DNA of 11,653 nucleotides, taken from NCBI GenBank assembly GCA_012522875.1, contig JAAYJP010000245.1, forward strand, positions 1 to 11,653, written 5' to 3'. The notes below the pieces were generated by a model. The model was not told where the DNA came from. It saw only the letters and a program-made list of their open reading frames with translations, and did no database searches. The position numbers and the translations under genes were made by a program. Positions 1 through 6,828 of the stretch are shown piece by piece. Each line of letters starts with the position of its first letter. Within the stretch, counting starts at the first letter, position 1. The DNA comes from Clostridiales bacterium (GTDB taxonomy: Bacteria; Bacillota; Clostridia; Christensenellales; Aristaeellaceae).

Positions 1-30
1 CGCACGGTCCAATACGCCGCGAAAATCCAT
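1..30 (-). CDS. Start of a further gene, possibly YggS-family PLP-binding protein (3' part outside window)
   Basis: Ten codons, MDFRGVLDRA, run off the left edge after a good ribosome site and a sigma-A-like promoter. YggS/YlmE proteins (cytosolic PLP-binding homeostasis proteins) often begin with a short acidic MD-x-R-x-x-L-x-x pattern, and in Clostridia a gene order HlyD-like, yggS, sepF is common as I remember it. The identity rests on that context and is weak; the existence of a coding start is well supported. Confidence 0.5.
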   Translation of the reverse strand, partial: MDFRGVLDRA

Positions 31-36
31 CCAGTA

Positions 37-44
37 TCCTCCCT
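37..44 (-). promoter_or_regulatory. Ribosome binding site that fixes the left-edge gene start
   Basis: AGGGAGGA at 44-37, with the GGAGG core 7 nt before ATG at 30, supports a real gene start even though only ten codons are in the window. Confidence 0.7.
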
Positions 45-93
45 GTGCCTGATGCCAGGCGCAAACCGTTGAATCGTAGTACAAGTTTTGCCC

Positions 94-122
94 ATTATAG
101 CGAAATATGTCTGCCTGCGCAA
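94..122 (-). promoter_or_regulatory. Sigma-A-type promoter of the gene at the left edge
   Basis: A perfect TATAAT (99-94) stands 17 nt after TTGCGC (122-117, three of six matches to TTGACA), in the 111-nt gap after the HlyD-like gene. The predicted start is about 55-60 nt before the ATG at 30. The -35 lies inside a short palindrome (TGCGCTTGCGCA), which could bind a regulator but may be chance. No terminator is seen before it. Confidence 0.6.
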
Positions 123-141
123 GCGCAATCCGCTATTGGGA

Positions 142-1683
142 TTAAAAGAGCCTGACGGTCAATCCCTCGTAGAGATGCCCCGCATTCACCGGAACCACAT
201 GGGCCTGAGTGGCATCCTGGCTGACAACTTCCACAGGCACCAGGTAGGGGCCTTCAAGGTACTGCACCACCACGCCGATTACCCCATCCTGATTGATGAG
301 GGCAGAAGCAGGAACCGAATAGGTGATGACGGATTTGGACAGCTGCACGCGGGCGGAACGGATATAAAGGATTGCCTCAATCGGGCTGTCCGCTTTCAGG
401 CGTACCAAAAGGTCCCCGCCAGACTTCGTAATGGATGCAACAGTAACCGAGACCCGGGTGCTCTCGAAGCTCTCGATGAGCATCAGGTATTCATCCCCAA
501 TCACTGGGTTCCAGGAGATGTCGTCCGCCAGCATCAAGGCGCCCCAGTCATACTGGCGCACCAAGCGATAGATATCCATGCTGTTTTTTGGCCTCGTATA
601 AGCCTCAGGCACCTGGCCGGCCAAAAGATCTCGGACATTCTGCGGGGTGTAGAGGTCCACATTGACAGGGCTTAAGGCGGCCTCGAGCCCATCGGTATAG
701 AAGCTCACAATGCCGTTGTCTGAGGCTGCGAACTGCTTTGTCCAGGTTTCGATGCGCTGGAGCTGGTTGCTCTCGTTATCGTACAGACGGGTGAGTTTGG
801 TGTCTTCCACATACTTCTGACGCAGATAATTGTGGCGTTGTGAAATGGCTTCCTTCAGCAACAACTCCTGATTGAGCAGGCTGCCCTGAGCTCCTCTGAC
901 CAGCGCCTGGGTTTCCTGGGCGCGCTCTGCCACGGTGGTATCCAGGCGTTGAAGCTGCGTGTCGGGTACATTGGCAGCGCTCAGCAGTATCCGTTGGTAT
1001 TCCTTGATTTGCGTGCGGTAAGTTTTGAGAAGCGTCAGCTCCTTTGGCGAGAAACCTGCTGTATACACCGTGCAGATGGGATCGCCCCGGTTGACGGCCG
1101 CGCCCTCCTCGGCCGTGTAGCTGACACTGGACACATTTTCCTGCTGGAACACAGATTCATTGCGCACCACCAAAGCATCGCCTGAATAAGTGGCTCCCTG
1201 TTCTGAGATAGTGACAATGGCGGTTCGCTGCTGCTGGCCGGAGAACATTTGGCTTAAGGAGGTTGCCACCAGCACCACCAACAGTATAACAAGCCCCACA
1301 TAGAGCCATATCTGCGTGTTGCGCCTTTTTGGCGGGGCTTGATAGACCATACGATCGTCTGGCGGCTCGAAATTTCCCGGAGGAAGCACCGCCTCATTGG
1401 AAGGAGGACCCTGATACACCGGGCCCTGATAAGGTGGAGGTGCGTTGTTAGGCGCCTGAGGCCTCCCCTGATAAGGATGGGCAGGCGTAAAGAAGCCATC
1501 GGGATCCGGCGGTGAAAAATGGGTGTCGGGTTTGGGTTGCCAGGAAATCTGCTGTGGTTGCCAGCTTTCTCCTGGCGGGGGAGGATATTTGTCCTGGTTG
1601 GGTCGCTGGGCATAATCCCAATCAGCATCCTGCCCGCCCTGATGCGGGCTGTATGGTTGTGGCTGCTTAGGTTGCTGGGACAT
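142..1683 (-). CDS. Single-pass membrane protein with proline-rich cytoplasmic head and HlyD-like extracellular part
   Basis: 513 residues. Residues 1-120 are low-complexity, rich in Pro, Gln and Tyr, with YQG-P repeats (HPYQGRP, PPYQGPVYQGPP) and no signal peptide. KRRN precedes one membrane helix at about 124-145, which predicts the N-terminus inside. Outside, a half barrel-sandwich (EEGAAVNRGDPICTVY, 192-207) leads to a long helical, probably coiled-coil stretch (about 212-315). A second sandwich half (NGIVSFYTDGLE) follows, then beta-rich adaptor-like domains ending VNAGHLYEGLTVRLF. This is the layout of HlyD/RND-type adaptors. No transporter gene is adjacent, so efflux is not supported by context. 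As I recall, HlyD-like genes of this kind precede yggS-sepF in many Clostridia, which suggests an envelope or division link. GGAGG (1692-1688) is close to ATG at 1683. Confidence 0.82.
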   Translation of the reverse strand: MSQQPKQPQPYSPHQGGQDADWDYAQRPNQDKYPPPPGESWQPQQISWQPKPDTHFSPPDPDGFFTPAHPYQGRPQAPNNAPPPYQGPVYQGPPSNEAVLPPGNFEPPDDRMVYQAPPKRRNTQIWLYVGLVILLVVLVATSLSQMFSGQQQRTAIVTISEQGATYSGDALVVRNESVFQQENVSSVSYTAEEGAAVNRGDPICTVYTAGFSPKELTLLKTYRTQIKEYQRILLSAANVPDTQLQRLDTTVAERAQETQALVRGAQGSLLNQELLLKEAISQRHNYLRQKYVEDTKLTRLYDNESNQLQRIETWTKQFAASDNGIVSFYTDGLEAALSPVNVDLYTPQNVRDLLAGQVPEAYTRPKNSMDIYRLVRQYDWGALMLADDISWNPVIGDEYLMLIESFESTRVSVTVASITKSGGDLLVRLKADSPIEAILYIRSARVQLSKSVITYSVPASALINQDGVIGVVVQYLEGPYLVPVEVVSQDATQAHVVPVNAGHLYEGLTVRLF

Positions 1684-1713
1684 GCTTCCTCCAGTTTGCC
1701 TTGATTACCGGAT

Positions 1714-1742
1714 AGAATACCGTGAAAGAGGTGGAATGTAAA
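1714..1742 (-). promoter_or_regulatory. Sigma-A-type promoter for the HlyD-like membrane protein gene
   Basis: TTTACA (1742-1737, five of six matches to TTGACA), a 17-nt spacer, then TATTCT (1719-1714, four of six matches to TATAAT). It sits about 30 nt before the start codon, leaving a short leader with the ribosome site GGAGG at 1692-1688. Confidence 0.6.
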
Positions 1743-1756
1743 GCCAAGCAACGGCA

Positions 1757-1796
1757 TTCCGGCGCCGCCTTGGCAACGCTTGTCGGAACGCCGGAA
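1757..1796 (-). repeat. Inverted repeat downstream of the secreted-protein gene
   Basis: TTCCGGCG (1796-1789) pairs with CGCCGGAA (1764-1757), extendable by two G-T pairs, around a loop of about 20 nt. It lies just after the 583-residue gene and before the next promoter. No clear T-run follows, so it may be a weak or Rho-assisted terminator, or an mRNA-stabilising hairpin. Confidence 0.4.
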
Positions 1797-1814
1797 GGGC
1801 TTCGGGGCTGAGTT

Positions 1815-3566
1815 TCATTCAAGGCCGTAAGGACCGATAACCTCCGTGACATATCCGGTGATGGGGTCTACGGTGACGCCGTAGTATTCCCAGGGATCGC
1901 CCTCTGTTGCATCCCCACCGGTCATATAAGCTATGCGCCAAGTGCGTTCTGCTGCGATTTCGAAGAACACTGCTTCCTCAAGCCGGGAGAAATCCACCTC
2001 TTCCAGATTGTAATCCTTCGCCAGCCGGGCTTTGGCAATAGCCAGGGCCTGCTCCAGGGAAATGTCGCCCTCCCTTGGAAGTCCGTAGAATTGGGGATCC
2101 CAGGCTGCCTTTTCCTTCAGGGACCATGTGTTATAGGGACCTCGCTGCACTTCAAGGCTGTCAAATTCCTGCTGGCGATGGGCCCATGCCATGTCTTCCT
2201 CAAACAAGCTGATGTTGGTCGTGTAGATAAGTTCCCCCTGGGGCGCCAGCAGCGCCACGCTATAGTGTATGTCCCACTCTTCCGGGAAAGGAGGAACGAT
2301 ACTCACCAACCACCACTGGCGCGTATCCTCGTCATTGCGCAGATAGCGGCTATCAAAGCGATAGGTATCCCGACCCGTTGCCCGGCCATAGGCTGCCTGA
2401 AAAACTTCCCAGGCCTTGTCCTCTGCCTGCTTCTGAGTAAGCACATCCTCACCGGGTGTGGCACGCTTGCCGTAGAGGTAGTACTCCACCTGGGCGGATA
2501 TGTCAATCACAGCGCCGGTTTTTGACTCTGCGCCAGAATCGCCCGCCGGCATATCGCTGAGCATACTTCGTGTGACCTTGCCATGACGATCCATCCAGAT
2601 CACGGCATCCTGATTGCCCGGCTTGGCCCAAAGATTTATCTTCCAGCCCAGTTTGTCCGGCTCTTCCTCCGGATAGGAGAAGCTCAGCCCAAAACCGAGC
2701 CAGTTTTCGCCTTCCAGCCCAAACAGTTCTTCTGCCGCTGCAATGGCCCGTTCCAAGGCGTCTTCCTGGCTAAAATCAGAAGCCTCCGGCATCACATTGA
2801 TATCCGGCGTAAAGCTGTAACCATATTTTGCAGCCAGCTCACTGGCCTGGGCCTTAATGCTTAGCGGCCACTCATTGCTGTCCCCATGCAGGGCGTAGAG
2901 CTGCATCAACTCACTTGTATAAGCTGCGTACAGGTCCTGGTGTCCGGGCTGTATTTGGTCAAAGGAGAGGGGAAGAGCGGAAGATAGCCTTTCTTTTATC
3001 GCTTCGTCCATGAAGATCCCATCATGGCGCACAAAGCCTGATTTCCCATCCACTTTCACCTGCGCCCAATCAAGGAGCCATCCCATCAGAGTGGCCTGAG
3101 TACCTGCAGGATACTCACCCAGCAGTGTATCCGTCAGGCCATTGTCCTGATACACTGGCACTTTCTCCCCGCCGTCAAGCGTGACTTCGGGCAGGAGTTG
3201 GGCCTGCGCCGCATCGAAATTCAGCGAAGCAAGAGGAATATAACCCTCGATGCCGCTGAAAATCCCGGTTGCCCCGATACGCACTCGGGCCCAGCTGTCA
3301 TCTCCGGTCTCCAGTAGTTCCAGGGGAAAATCGCCCTGAGTGGGAACGATCTCCATTACCCTGAGAGGGGTACCATTAAAATACACGGCTTGGGGAGTGA
3401 AATAGTCATCTGCGTAGTTGCACAGATTGGCGGCCGAGAGGATAGGGCTGTTGATAATGGCTTCGGCTGGAAGCAACGGTGCTTCAGCTGCCGGCGTTGG
3501 GATGGGGGAAAGGAGTAGGGCCACAGCCAGCAGGAACACTGCCGGGATATTACGCATTGGTCTCAT
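1815..3566 (-). CDS. Secreted protein with SH3-like and PepSY-like regions, function unknown
   Basis: 583 residues, not recognised as a named protein. A signal peptide is clear: basic start (MRPMR), hydrophobic core at about 8-21, and a likely cut after the PAA at 25-27. Two SH3-like beta regions follow at about 60-115 (LRVMEIVPTQGDFPLEL, GYIPLASL) and 132-183 (KVPVYQDNG, GTQATLMGWLLDWAQVKVDG, SGFVRHDG), in the style of wall-binding SH3b repeats. Three helix-then-strand units then start with an A-x-x-x-A helix near 268 (ALERAIAAAEELFG), 377 (TQKQAEDKAWEVFQAAYG) and 502 (SLEQALAIAKARLAKDY); the strands end in DRHGKV, APQGEL and DPITGYV. These resemble PepSY/YcdB modules. GGAGG (3581-3577) lies 10 nt before ATG at 3566. 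It probably works at the cell wall, perhaps modulating a peptidase; that role is inference. It is separated from the operon upstream. Confidence 0.8.
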   Translation of the reverse strand: MRPMRNIPAVFLLAVALLLSPIPTPAAEAPLLPAEAIINSPILSAANLCNYADDYFTPQAVYFNGTPLRVMEIVPTQGDFPLELLETGDDSWARVRIGATGIFSGIEGYIPLASLNFDAAQAQLLPEVTLDGGEKVPVYQDNGLTDTLLGEYPAGTQATLMGWLLDWAQVKVDGKSGFVRHDGIFMDEAIKERLSSALPLSFDQIQPGHQDLYAAYTSELMQLYALHGDSNEWPLSIKAQASELAAKYGYSFTPDINVMPEASDFSQEDALERAIAAAEELFGLEGENWLGFGLSFSYPEEEPDKLGWKINLWAKPGNQDAVIWMDRHGKVTRSMLSDMPAGDSGAESKTGAVIDISAQVEYYLYGKRATPGEDVLTQKQAEDKAWEVFQAAYGRATGRDTYRFDSRYLRNDEDTRQWWLVSIVPPFPEEWDIHYSVALLAPQGELIYTTNISLFEEDMAWAHRQQEFDSLEVQRGPYNTWSLKEKAAWDPQFYGLPREGDISLEQALAIAKARLAKDYNLEEVDFSRLEEAVFFEIAAERTWRIAYMTGGDATEGDPWEYYGVTVDPITGYVTEVIGPYGLE

Positions 3567-3619
3567 CAGATGGTTTCCTCCGAATACTCAGGGTCATTGC
3601 CAGCATCCTGGTATCCGTT

Positions 3620-3648
3620 ATGATGCTCTATTGTTTCTGAAGTGTCAA
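3620..3648 (-). promoter_or_regulatory. Sigma-A-type promoter for the SH3/PepSY-like secreted protein gene
   Basis: A perfect -35 box TTGACA (3648-3643) is followed by a 17-nt spacer and CATCAT (3625-3620), four of six matches to TATAAT. It lies between the operon terminator and the next start, leaving about 50 nt of leader. A shifted -10 (TCATAA, 19-nt spacer) is possible. Confidence 0.6.
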
Positions 3649-3664
3649 GTTTTGATGAAGGAAT

Positions 3665-3702
3665 TATTAAATACAAAGGGAGGTCCCTGTGAGGACCCTC
3701 CC
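3665..3702 (-). terminator. Intrinsic terminator of the inositol/transketolase operon
   Basis: On the minus strand, GGGAGGGTCC pairs with GGACCTCCC around a six-base loop, giving nine base pairs with one bulged G. A T-rich tail (TTTGTATTT) follows. It begins 17 nt after the transketolase C-subunit stop and before the promoter of the next gene, so it marks the operon's 3' end. Confidence 0.88.
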
Positions 3703-3719
3703 TGATACAACAGACAGCG

Positions 3720-4685
3720 TTATTTTTTATTATTGACCAACTCCCGGGCGCGGGCAACAATAGCATCCGCCGTCAGCCCATAACGCTCCTGCAGATAATC
3801 CTGTGGGCCAACCTCGCCGTACTCGTCATCAACTGCGACAAAATTTGCGCGGGTAGGCAGTTCGCGGGAGAGTGTTTCGCACACGGCGGCGTAGAGTCCG
3901 CCGTTTTTGCTATGGTTTTCAGCCGCCAGCACAGCACGTGTCTTATGTGCGCTTTCAAGCAATGCGGATTCGTCCAGTGGCTTTATGGTGAACATATCCA
4001 AAACATCTGCTTCAATCCCTTCCTTTGCCAAGGTTTCTGCAGCCTGAAGGGCTTCGTGCACCATAATGCCGGCGGAAATGATGGAGATATCCTTTCCATC
4101 CCGCAGTTTAACAGCCTGGCCAACCTGGAACCGGCTGCCTGTGTCATAAACCTTCGCTGCAGACTTGCGCCCCACGCGGATATACTTGACGCCTGGGAGA
4201 TTCACAGCCTGGCGCAGGATATCCTCCAGCATCACGGTATCAGTTACATCAAAGATTGTGGCGGTGGGAATAGCGCGGTAAAGGGCCACATCCTCAAAGG
4301 GCATATGAGTGCCTCCGTTAAAGGCGGCGCATACACCGGGATCCGTTCCGATAACGGTGATGTCGTTATGCGCATAGCCTGCGGAAAGAAAGACCTGGTC
4401 ATAGGAGCGCCGTGAGGCAAAAGGGCCGAAGGTATGGGCGATGGGTTTGAAACCCGCAGCGGCCAGGCCGCCCGCCACTCCCATCATGTTGGCTTCGGAA
4501 ACCCCCACATTGATTGCCCTGTCAGGATGTTCCTGATGGTATTTATAGGTACCGATGGTGCTCATCAGGTCAGCGTCCACGTAAATCACATCGGGGTCAT
4601 TATCAAGCAGGCTGATGATGGTGCTGCCGATTACATCCTTGAATGTGCGAGGATCATTGCTGCCGTCATATACGATTTTAGGCAT
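3720..4685 (-). CDS. Transketolase, C-terminal subunit with atypical substrate-site residues
   Basis: 321-residue C half (pyrimidine-binding plus C-terminal domains) of the split transketolase. The catalytic Glu is E64 in SEANMMG, H127 is in GGTHMP, and R173 lies in YIRVGRK. Aligned by eye to the usual split-transketolase stretch with SHAG...GEDGATH, the sequence TDPGVCAAFNGGTH (114-127) is collinear without gaps. It has Asp (D115) in place of the phosphate-contacting His (yeast H469), and Phe-Asn (F122, N123) in place of Glu-Asp, where yeast D477 reads donor stereochemistry. An Arg near the N-terminus (T-R-D in relatives) appears as K16. These changes suggest a specialised sugar substrate rather than the housekeeping pentose-phosphate role. 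It is the last gene of the operon, with a terminator 17 nt after the stop. Confidence 0.9.
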   Translation of the reverse strand: MPKIVYDGSNDPRTFKDVIGSTIISLLDNDPDVIYVDADLMSTIGTYKYHQEHPDRAINVGVSEANMMGVAGGLAAAGFKPIAHTFGPFASRRSYDQVFLSAGYAHNDITVIGTDPGVCAAFNGGTHMPFEDVALYRAIPTATIFDVTDTVMLEDILRQAVNLPGVKYIRVGRKSAAKVYDTGSRFQVGQAVKLRDGKDISIISAGIMVHEALQAAETLAKEGIEADVLDMFTIKPLDESALLESAHKTRAVLAAENHSKNGGLYAAVCETLSRELPTRANFVAVDDEYGEVGPQDYLQERYGLTADAIVARARELVNNKK

Positions 4686-5532
4686 GGCTTACCTCCCCTT
4701 CCAACGGTGACAGCTTGTTGGTGAGGCTGTTGATCCAGCCGTCAAATACCTCAGCCGCCGCAGCCATGGAGTGGTTGCTGAAGGTGTCTTCGACTTCCTT
4801 CACGCCCGCTCCCTTGATGGTGTCAAGTACAATTGCTCGGGGCATGCCCCTTACTTCGTCCGCTGCCATGACGGCGTGATAAACTTCTCCGACGGAGTTT
4901 CCATTTACCTGCTGCGTATGAAAACCGAAGGCTTCGAACTTCTTCTTAAAGTCATGGGGGTCATTGATGTCAGAGACATAGCCGTCCAGCTGCTTCTTGT
5001 TCCAATCAATGAGCACCGTGATGTTGTCAAGCTTTTGCGCTGACATAAACATAAAAGATTCCCAGGGCTGGCCTTCATTCAATTCACCGTCGCCAACAAT
5101 AAGGAACATGCGGCTGTCCCGGCCCCTGAGTCTATCCCCCAGCGCCATGCCGGCGGCCAGGGAGGTGCCCTGCCCCAGAGAGCCGGTGGTCATGTCCACA
5201 CCAGGCGTCTTTAAGCGGTCGCAGTGGCTTGGGAAGTTGGTACCGGGTTGATTCAGGGTCTTGATTTCCTCATAGGGAAAGAAGCCCTTCAAGCCCAGGG
5301 TCGCGTAGATTGCAGGCCCTGCGTGGCCTTTGGAGCATACCAGTTTGTCCCTTTCGGGCCAGCGGGGGTTCTGGGGATCGATTCGCATGACTGCTCCGTA
5401 AAGTACTGCCAGGGTATCAGCGATGCTCAGGCTTCCCCCTACATGGCCAAAACCGCGCGCTTTTATGGCCTCCAGGCTGCCGATGCGGATGCGTGTGGCA
5501 AAAGCCTCCAGCTGTTTGATGTCAGCCGTCAT
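4678..5532 (-). CDS. Transketolase, N-terminal (ThDP-binding) subunit
   Basis: 284-residue N half of a split transketolase, which moves a two-carbon ketol unit from a ketose to an aldose and here needs the adjacent C subunit. Residues expected for ThDP and donor binding are present: GH30 in GFGHVGG, H70 in SKGH, H103 in PSHCD, and TTGSLGQG at 115-122. The ThDP/Mg motif runs from GDGELNEG (147-154) to the Asn in DWNKK (N178), and H254 lies in FSNHS. The ribosome site AAGGAGG is followed by ATG after a short spacer (about 5545-5530). The C-terminal tail ends LEGEVSHA, and the codons for EGEV also form the GGGGAGGT ribosome site of the next gene. The stop overlaps the next start by 8 nt. This half looks catalytically ordinary; the unusual substitutions are in the C subunit. 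Confidence 0.92.
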   Translation of the reverse strand: MTADIKQLEAFATRIRIGSLEAIKARGFGHVGGSLSIADTLAVLYGAVMRIDPQNPRWPERDKLVCSKGHAGPAIYATLGLKGFFPYEEIKTLNQPGTNFPSHCDRLKTPGVDMTTGSLGQGTSLAAGMALGDRLRGRDSRMFLIVGDGELNEGQPWESFMFMSAQKLDNITVLIDWNKKQLDGYVSDINDPHDFKKKFEAFGFHTQQVNGNSVGEVYHAVMAADEVRGMPRAIVLDTIKGAGVKEVEDTFSNHSMAAAAEVFDGWINSLTNKLSPLEGEVSHA

Positions 5533-5577
5533 AATTGTCCTCCTTAAGCATTGATATGAGATATGGTTCGAACCCTG

Positions 5578-6828
5578 CTATTTTGCTGCACTTGGAAGTG
5601 TGGAGCCACCATATGGCATTGCCAGCACTGTTGCATCTTTCCCCATAACTGACAGAGCAGCATCCAGGGCGCTTTGGGCGCTCTCAAAGGGAGTGAGGAA
5701 TATGCTTTGCACAAATGCAGGGTCCATCTCGCTGACCATATAGATATCAGCGTCTTCCAGAACCATGGCGATTGCGGCGGCTTTGTGGCCGCCAAGGCGG
5801 AAATCCTTCTGGATGCGTTCAACCATCGCGTGGGCGGAAGGGCTGCCCGTCATCCATGCCTCAAATTCGGCCTCGCCCAATCCCTCTCTGCAGGAGCCAA
5901 TGAGAATGACAATGCCGCCTTTTTTAACCGCGTGCTTGGCGTTATCAAGTGCTTTTTGCGTCTGGTACAAGTTCAGGTCTTTGGGCGCGCCGCCCTGGGA
6001 AACAATCACAATATCCGCCCTGGCAGGAATCGGTTTGCGGTAGAGTTTGTCCAGGAAAAGGCAGCCTTCACGGTGCGCCTTAACCGCATCTCCTGCGACG
6101 GCTTTAACGATGCGTTTTTTTTCATCCAGCACCACATTCACAATGAAGTCAATGCCCACGATATTGGCAGCTTCTTCAATATCCTCCCGGATGGGGTTGC
6201 CCTCAAGGCGGCCGGCTGCCGCTGACTCCTGCACCATCATGCGATGATTAGCCTGGATAGCCCTGGCGGTGGATACACCGGGCATAAGCGCTTTGCCACC
6301 GCCGGAATAGCCGGCGAAATAATGGTATTCGATATTGCCAAGACAGATGCGCCGGTCGGCTTCCGCCACTGCCCGGCTGATATCCACTGGCGTGCCGGCT
6401 TTGGTGAGCCCAAAGCTGACAGTGTCCTGGGGCGTTGAGTCCATGCAGCGAATTTCTGCCCAGGCACGCTCCCCAGCCAGTTTCCGGCGCTCGTCCTCAG
6501 TGTGCTCCCGGTGGATGCCAAGCCCGAATACCAGGGTGATGTCCCCTGGATCAACTCCGGCAGCATTCAAGGCGTCCAGAATAGAAGGCATGACAAGCGC
6601 GGTGGGCATAGGCCGGGTGATGTCGCTGGTGACAATGGCGATCTTTTCCCCGGGCTTTACGATGTCCCCCAAGGGCTTTGAACCGATGGGATTATGGAGG
6701 GCGCGCCGGACCTCCTCCTCGCCTGTGAGCCCGAATGCCATTGTGTTGGCAGCAAGAACACCCAGGAGGTTTTTTTCGGGTAATTGCACGCTTTGGATGC
6801 CATGGCCAAAACCGAAATCAATTCTCAT
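5578..6828 (-). CDS. LarA-family nickel-pincer alpha-hydroxyacid racemase/epimerase
   Basis: 416-residue DUF2088/LarA-type protein. LarA enzymes use a nickel-pincer nucleotide to move hydride at C2 of alpha-hydroxy acids; lactate, malate and gluconate-type activities are known in the family. All cofactor and catalytic residues known from Lactobacillus LarA have counterparts at consistent spacing: SDITRP (D69, R72), GIHREHT (H106), EYHYFAGYSGGGK (H169 and K179, the pincer-linked Lys), NH (H195), and YQTQK (Q289, K292). The protein is therefore likely active if the cofactor is made; larB, larC and larE are not in this window. No ribosome site precedes the ATG, which overlaps the pgk stop by 4 nt, so translation is probably coupled. 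Lactate is an unlikely substrate here; a sugar acid or malate fits the neighbours better, which is inference. Confidence 0.88.
   Translation of the reverse strand: MRIDFGFGHGIQSVQLPEKNLLGVLAANTMAFGLTGEEEVRRALHNPIGSKPLGDIVKPGEKIAIVTSDITRPMPTALVMPSILDALNAAGVDPGDITLVFGLGIHREHTEDERRKLAGERAWAEIRCMDSTPQDTVSFGLTKAGTPVDISRAVAEADRRICLGNIEYHYFAGYSGGGKALMPGVSTARAIQANHRMMVQESAAAGRLEGNPIREDIEEAANIVGIDFIVNVVLDEKKRIVKAVAGDAVKAHREGCLFLDKLYRKPIPARADIVIVSQGGAPKDLNLYQTQKALDNAKHAVKKGGIVILIGSCREGLGEAEFEAWMTGSPSAHAMVERIQKDFRLGGHKAAAIAMVLEDADIYMVSEMDPAFVQSIFLTPFESAQSALDAALSVMGKDATVLAMPYGGSTLPSAAK

Noticed and set aside
3720..5532. Housekeeping pentose-phosphate transketolase
   Set aside because: It shares an operon with inositol genes and has non-standard substrate-site residues in the C subunit, so a specialised role is more likely, though not proven.
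5565..5574. Perfect palindrome GGTTCGAACC between the larA and transketolase genes, resembling a tRNA T-arm
   Set aside because: The flanks do not form a five-base-pair T-stem on either strand, and there is no anticodon or acceptor arm around it. It is probably chance.
5578..6828. Calling the LarA homologue lactate racemase
   Set aside because: The family motifs show nickel-pincer chemistry but not the substrate, and no neighbour concerns lactate; LarA relatives act on several hydroxy acids.
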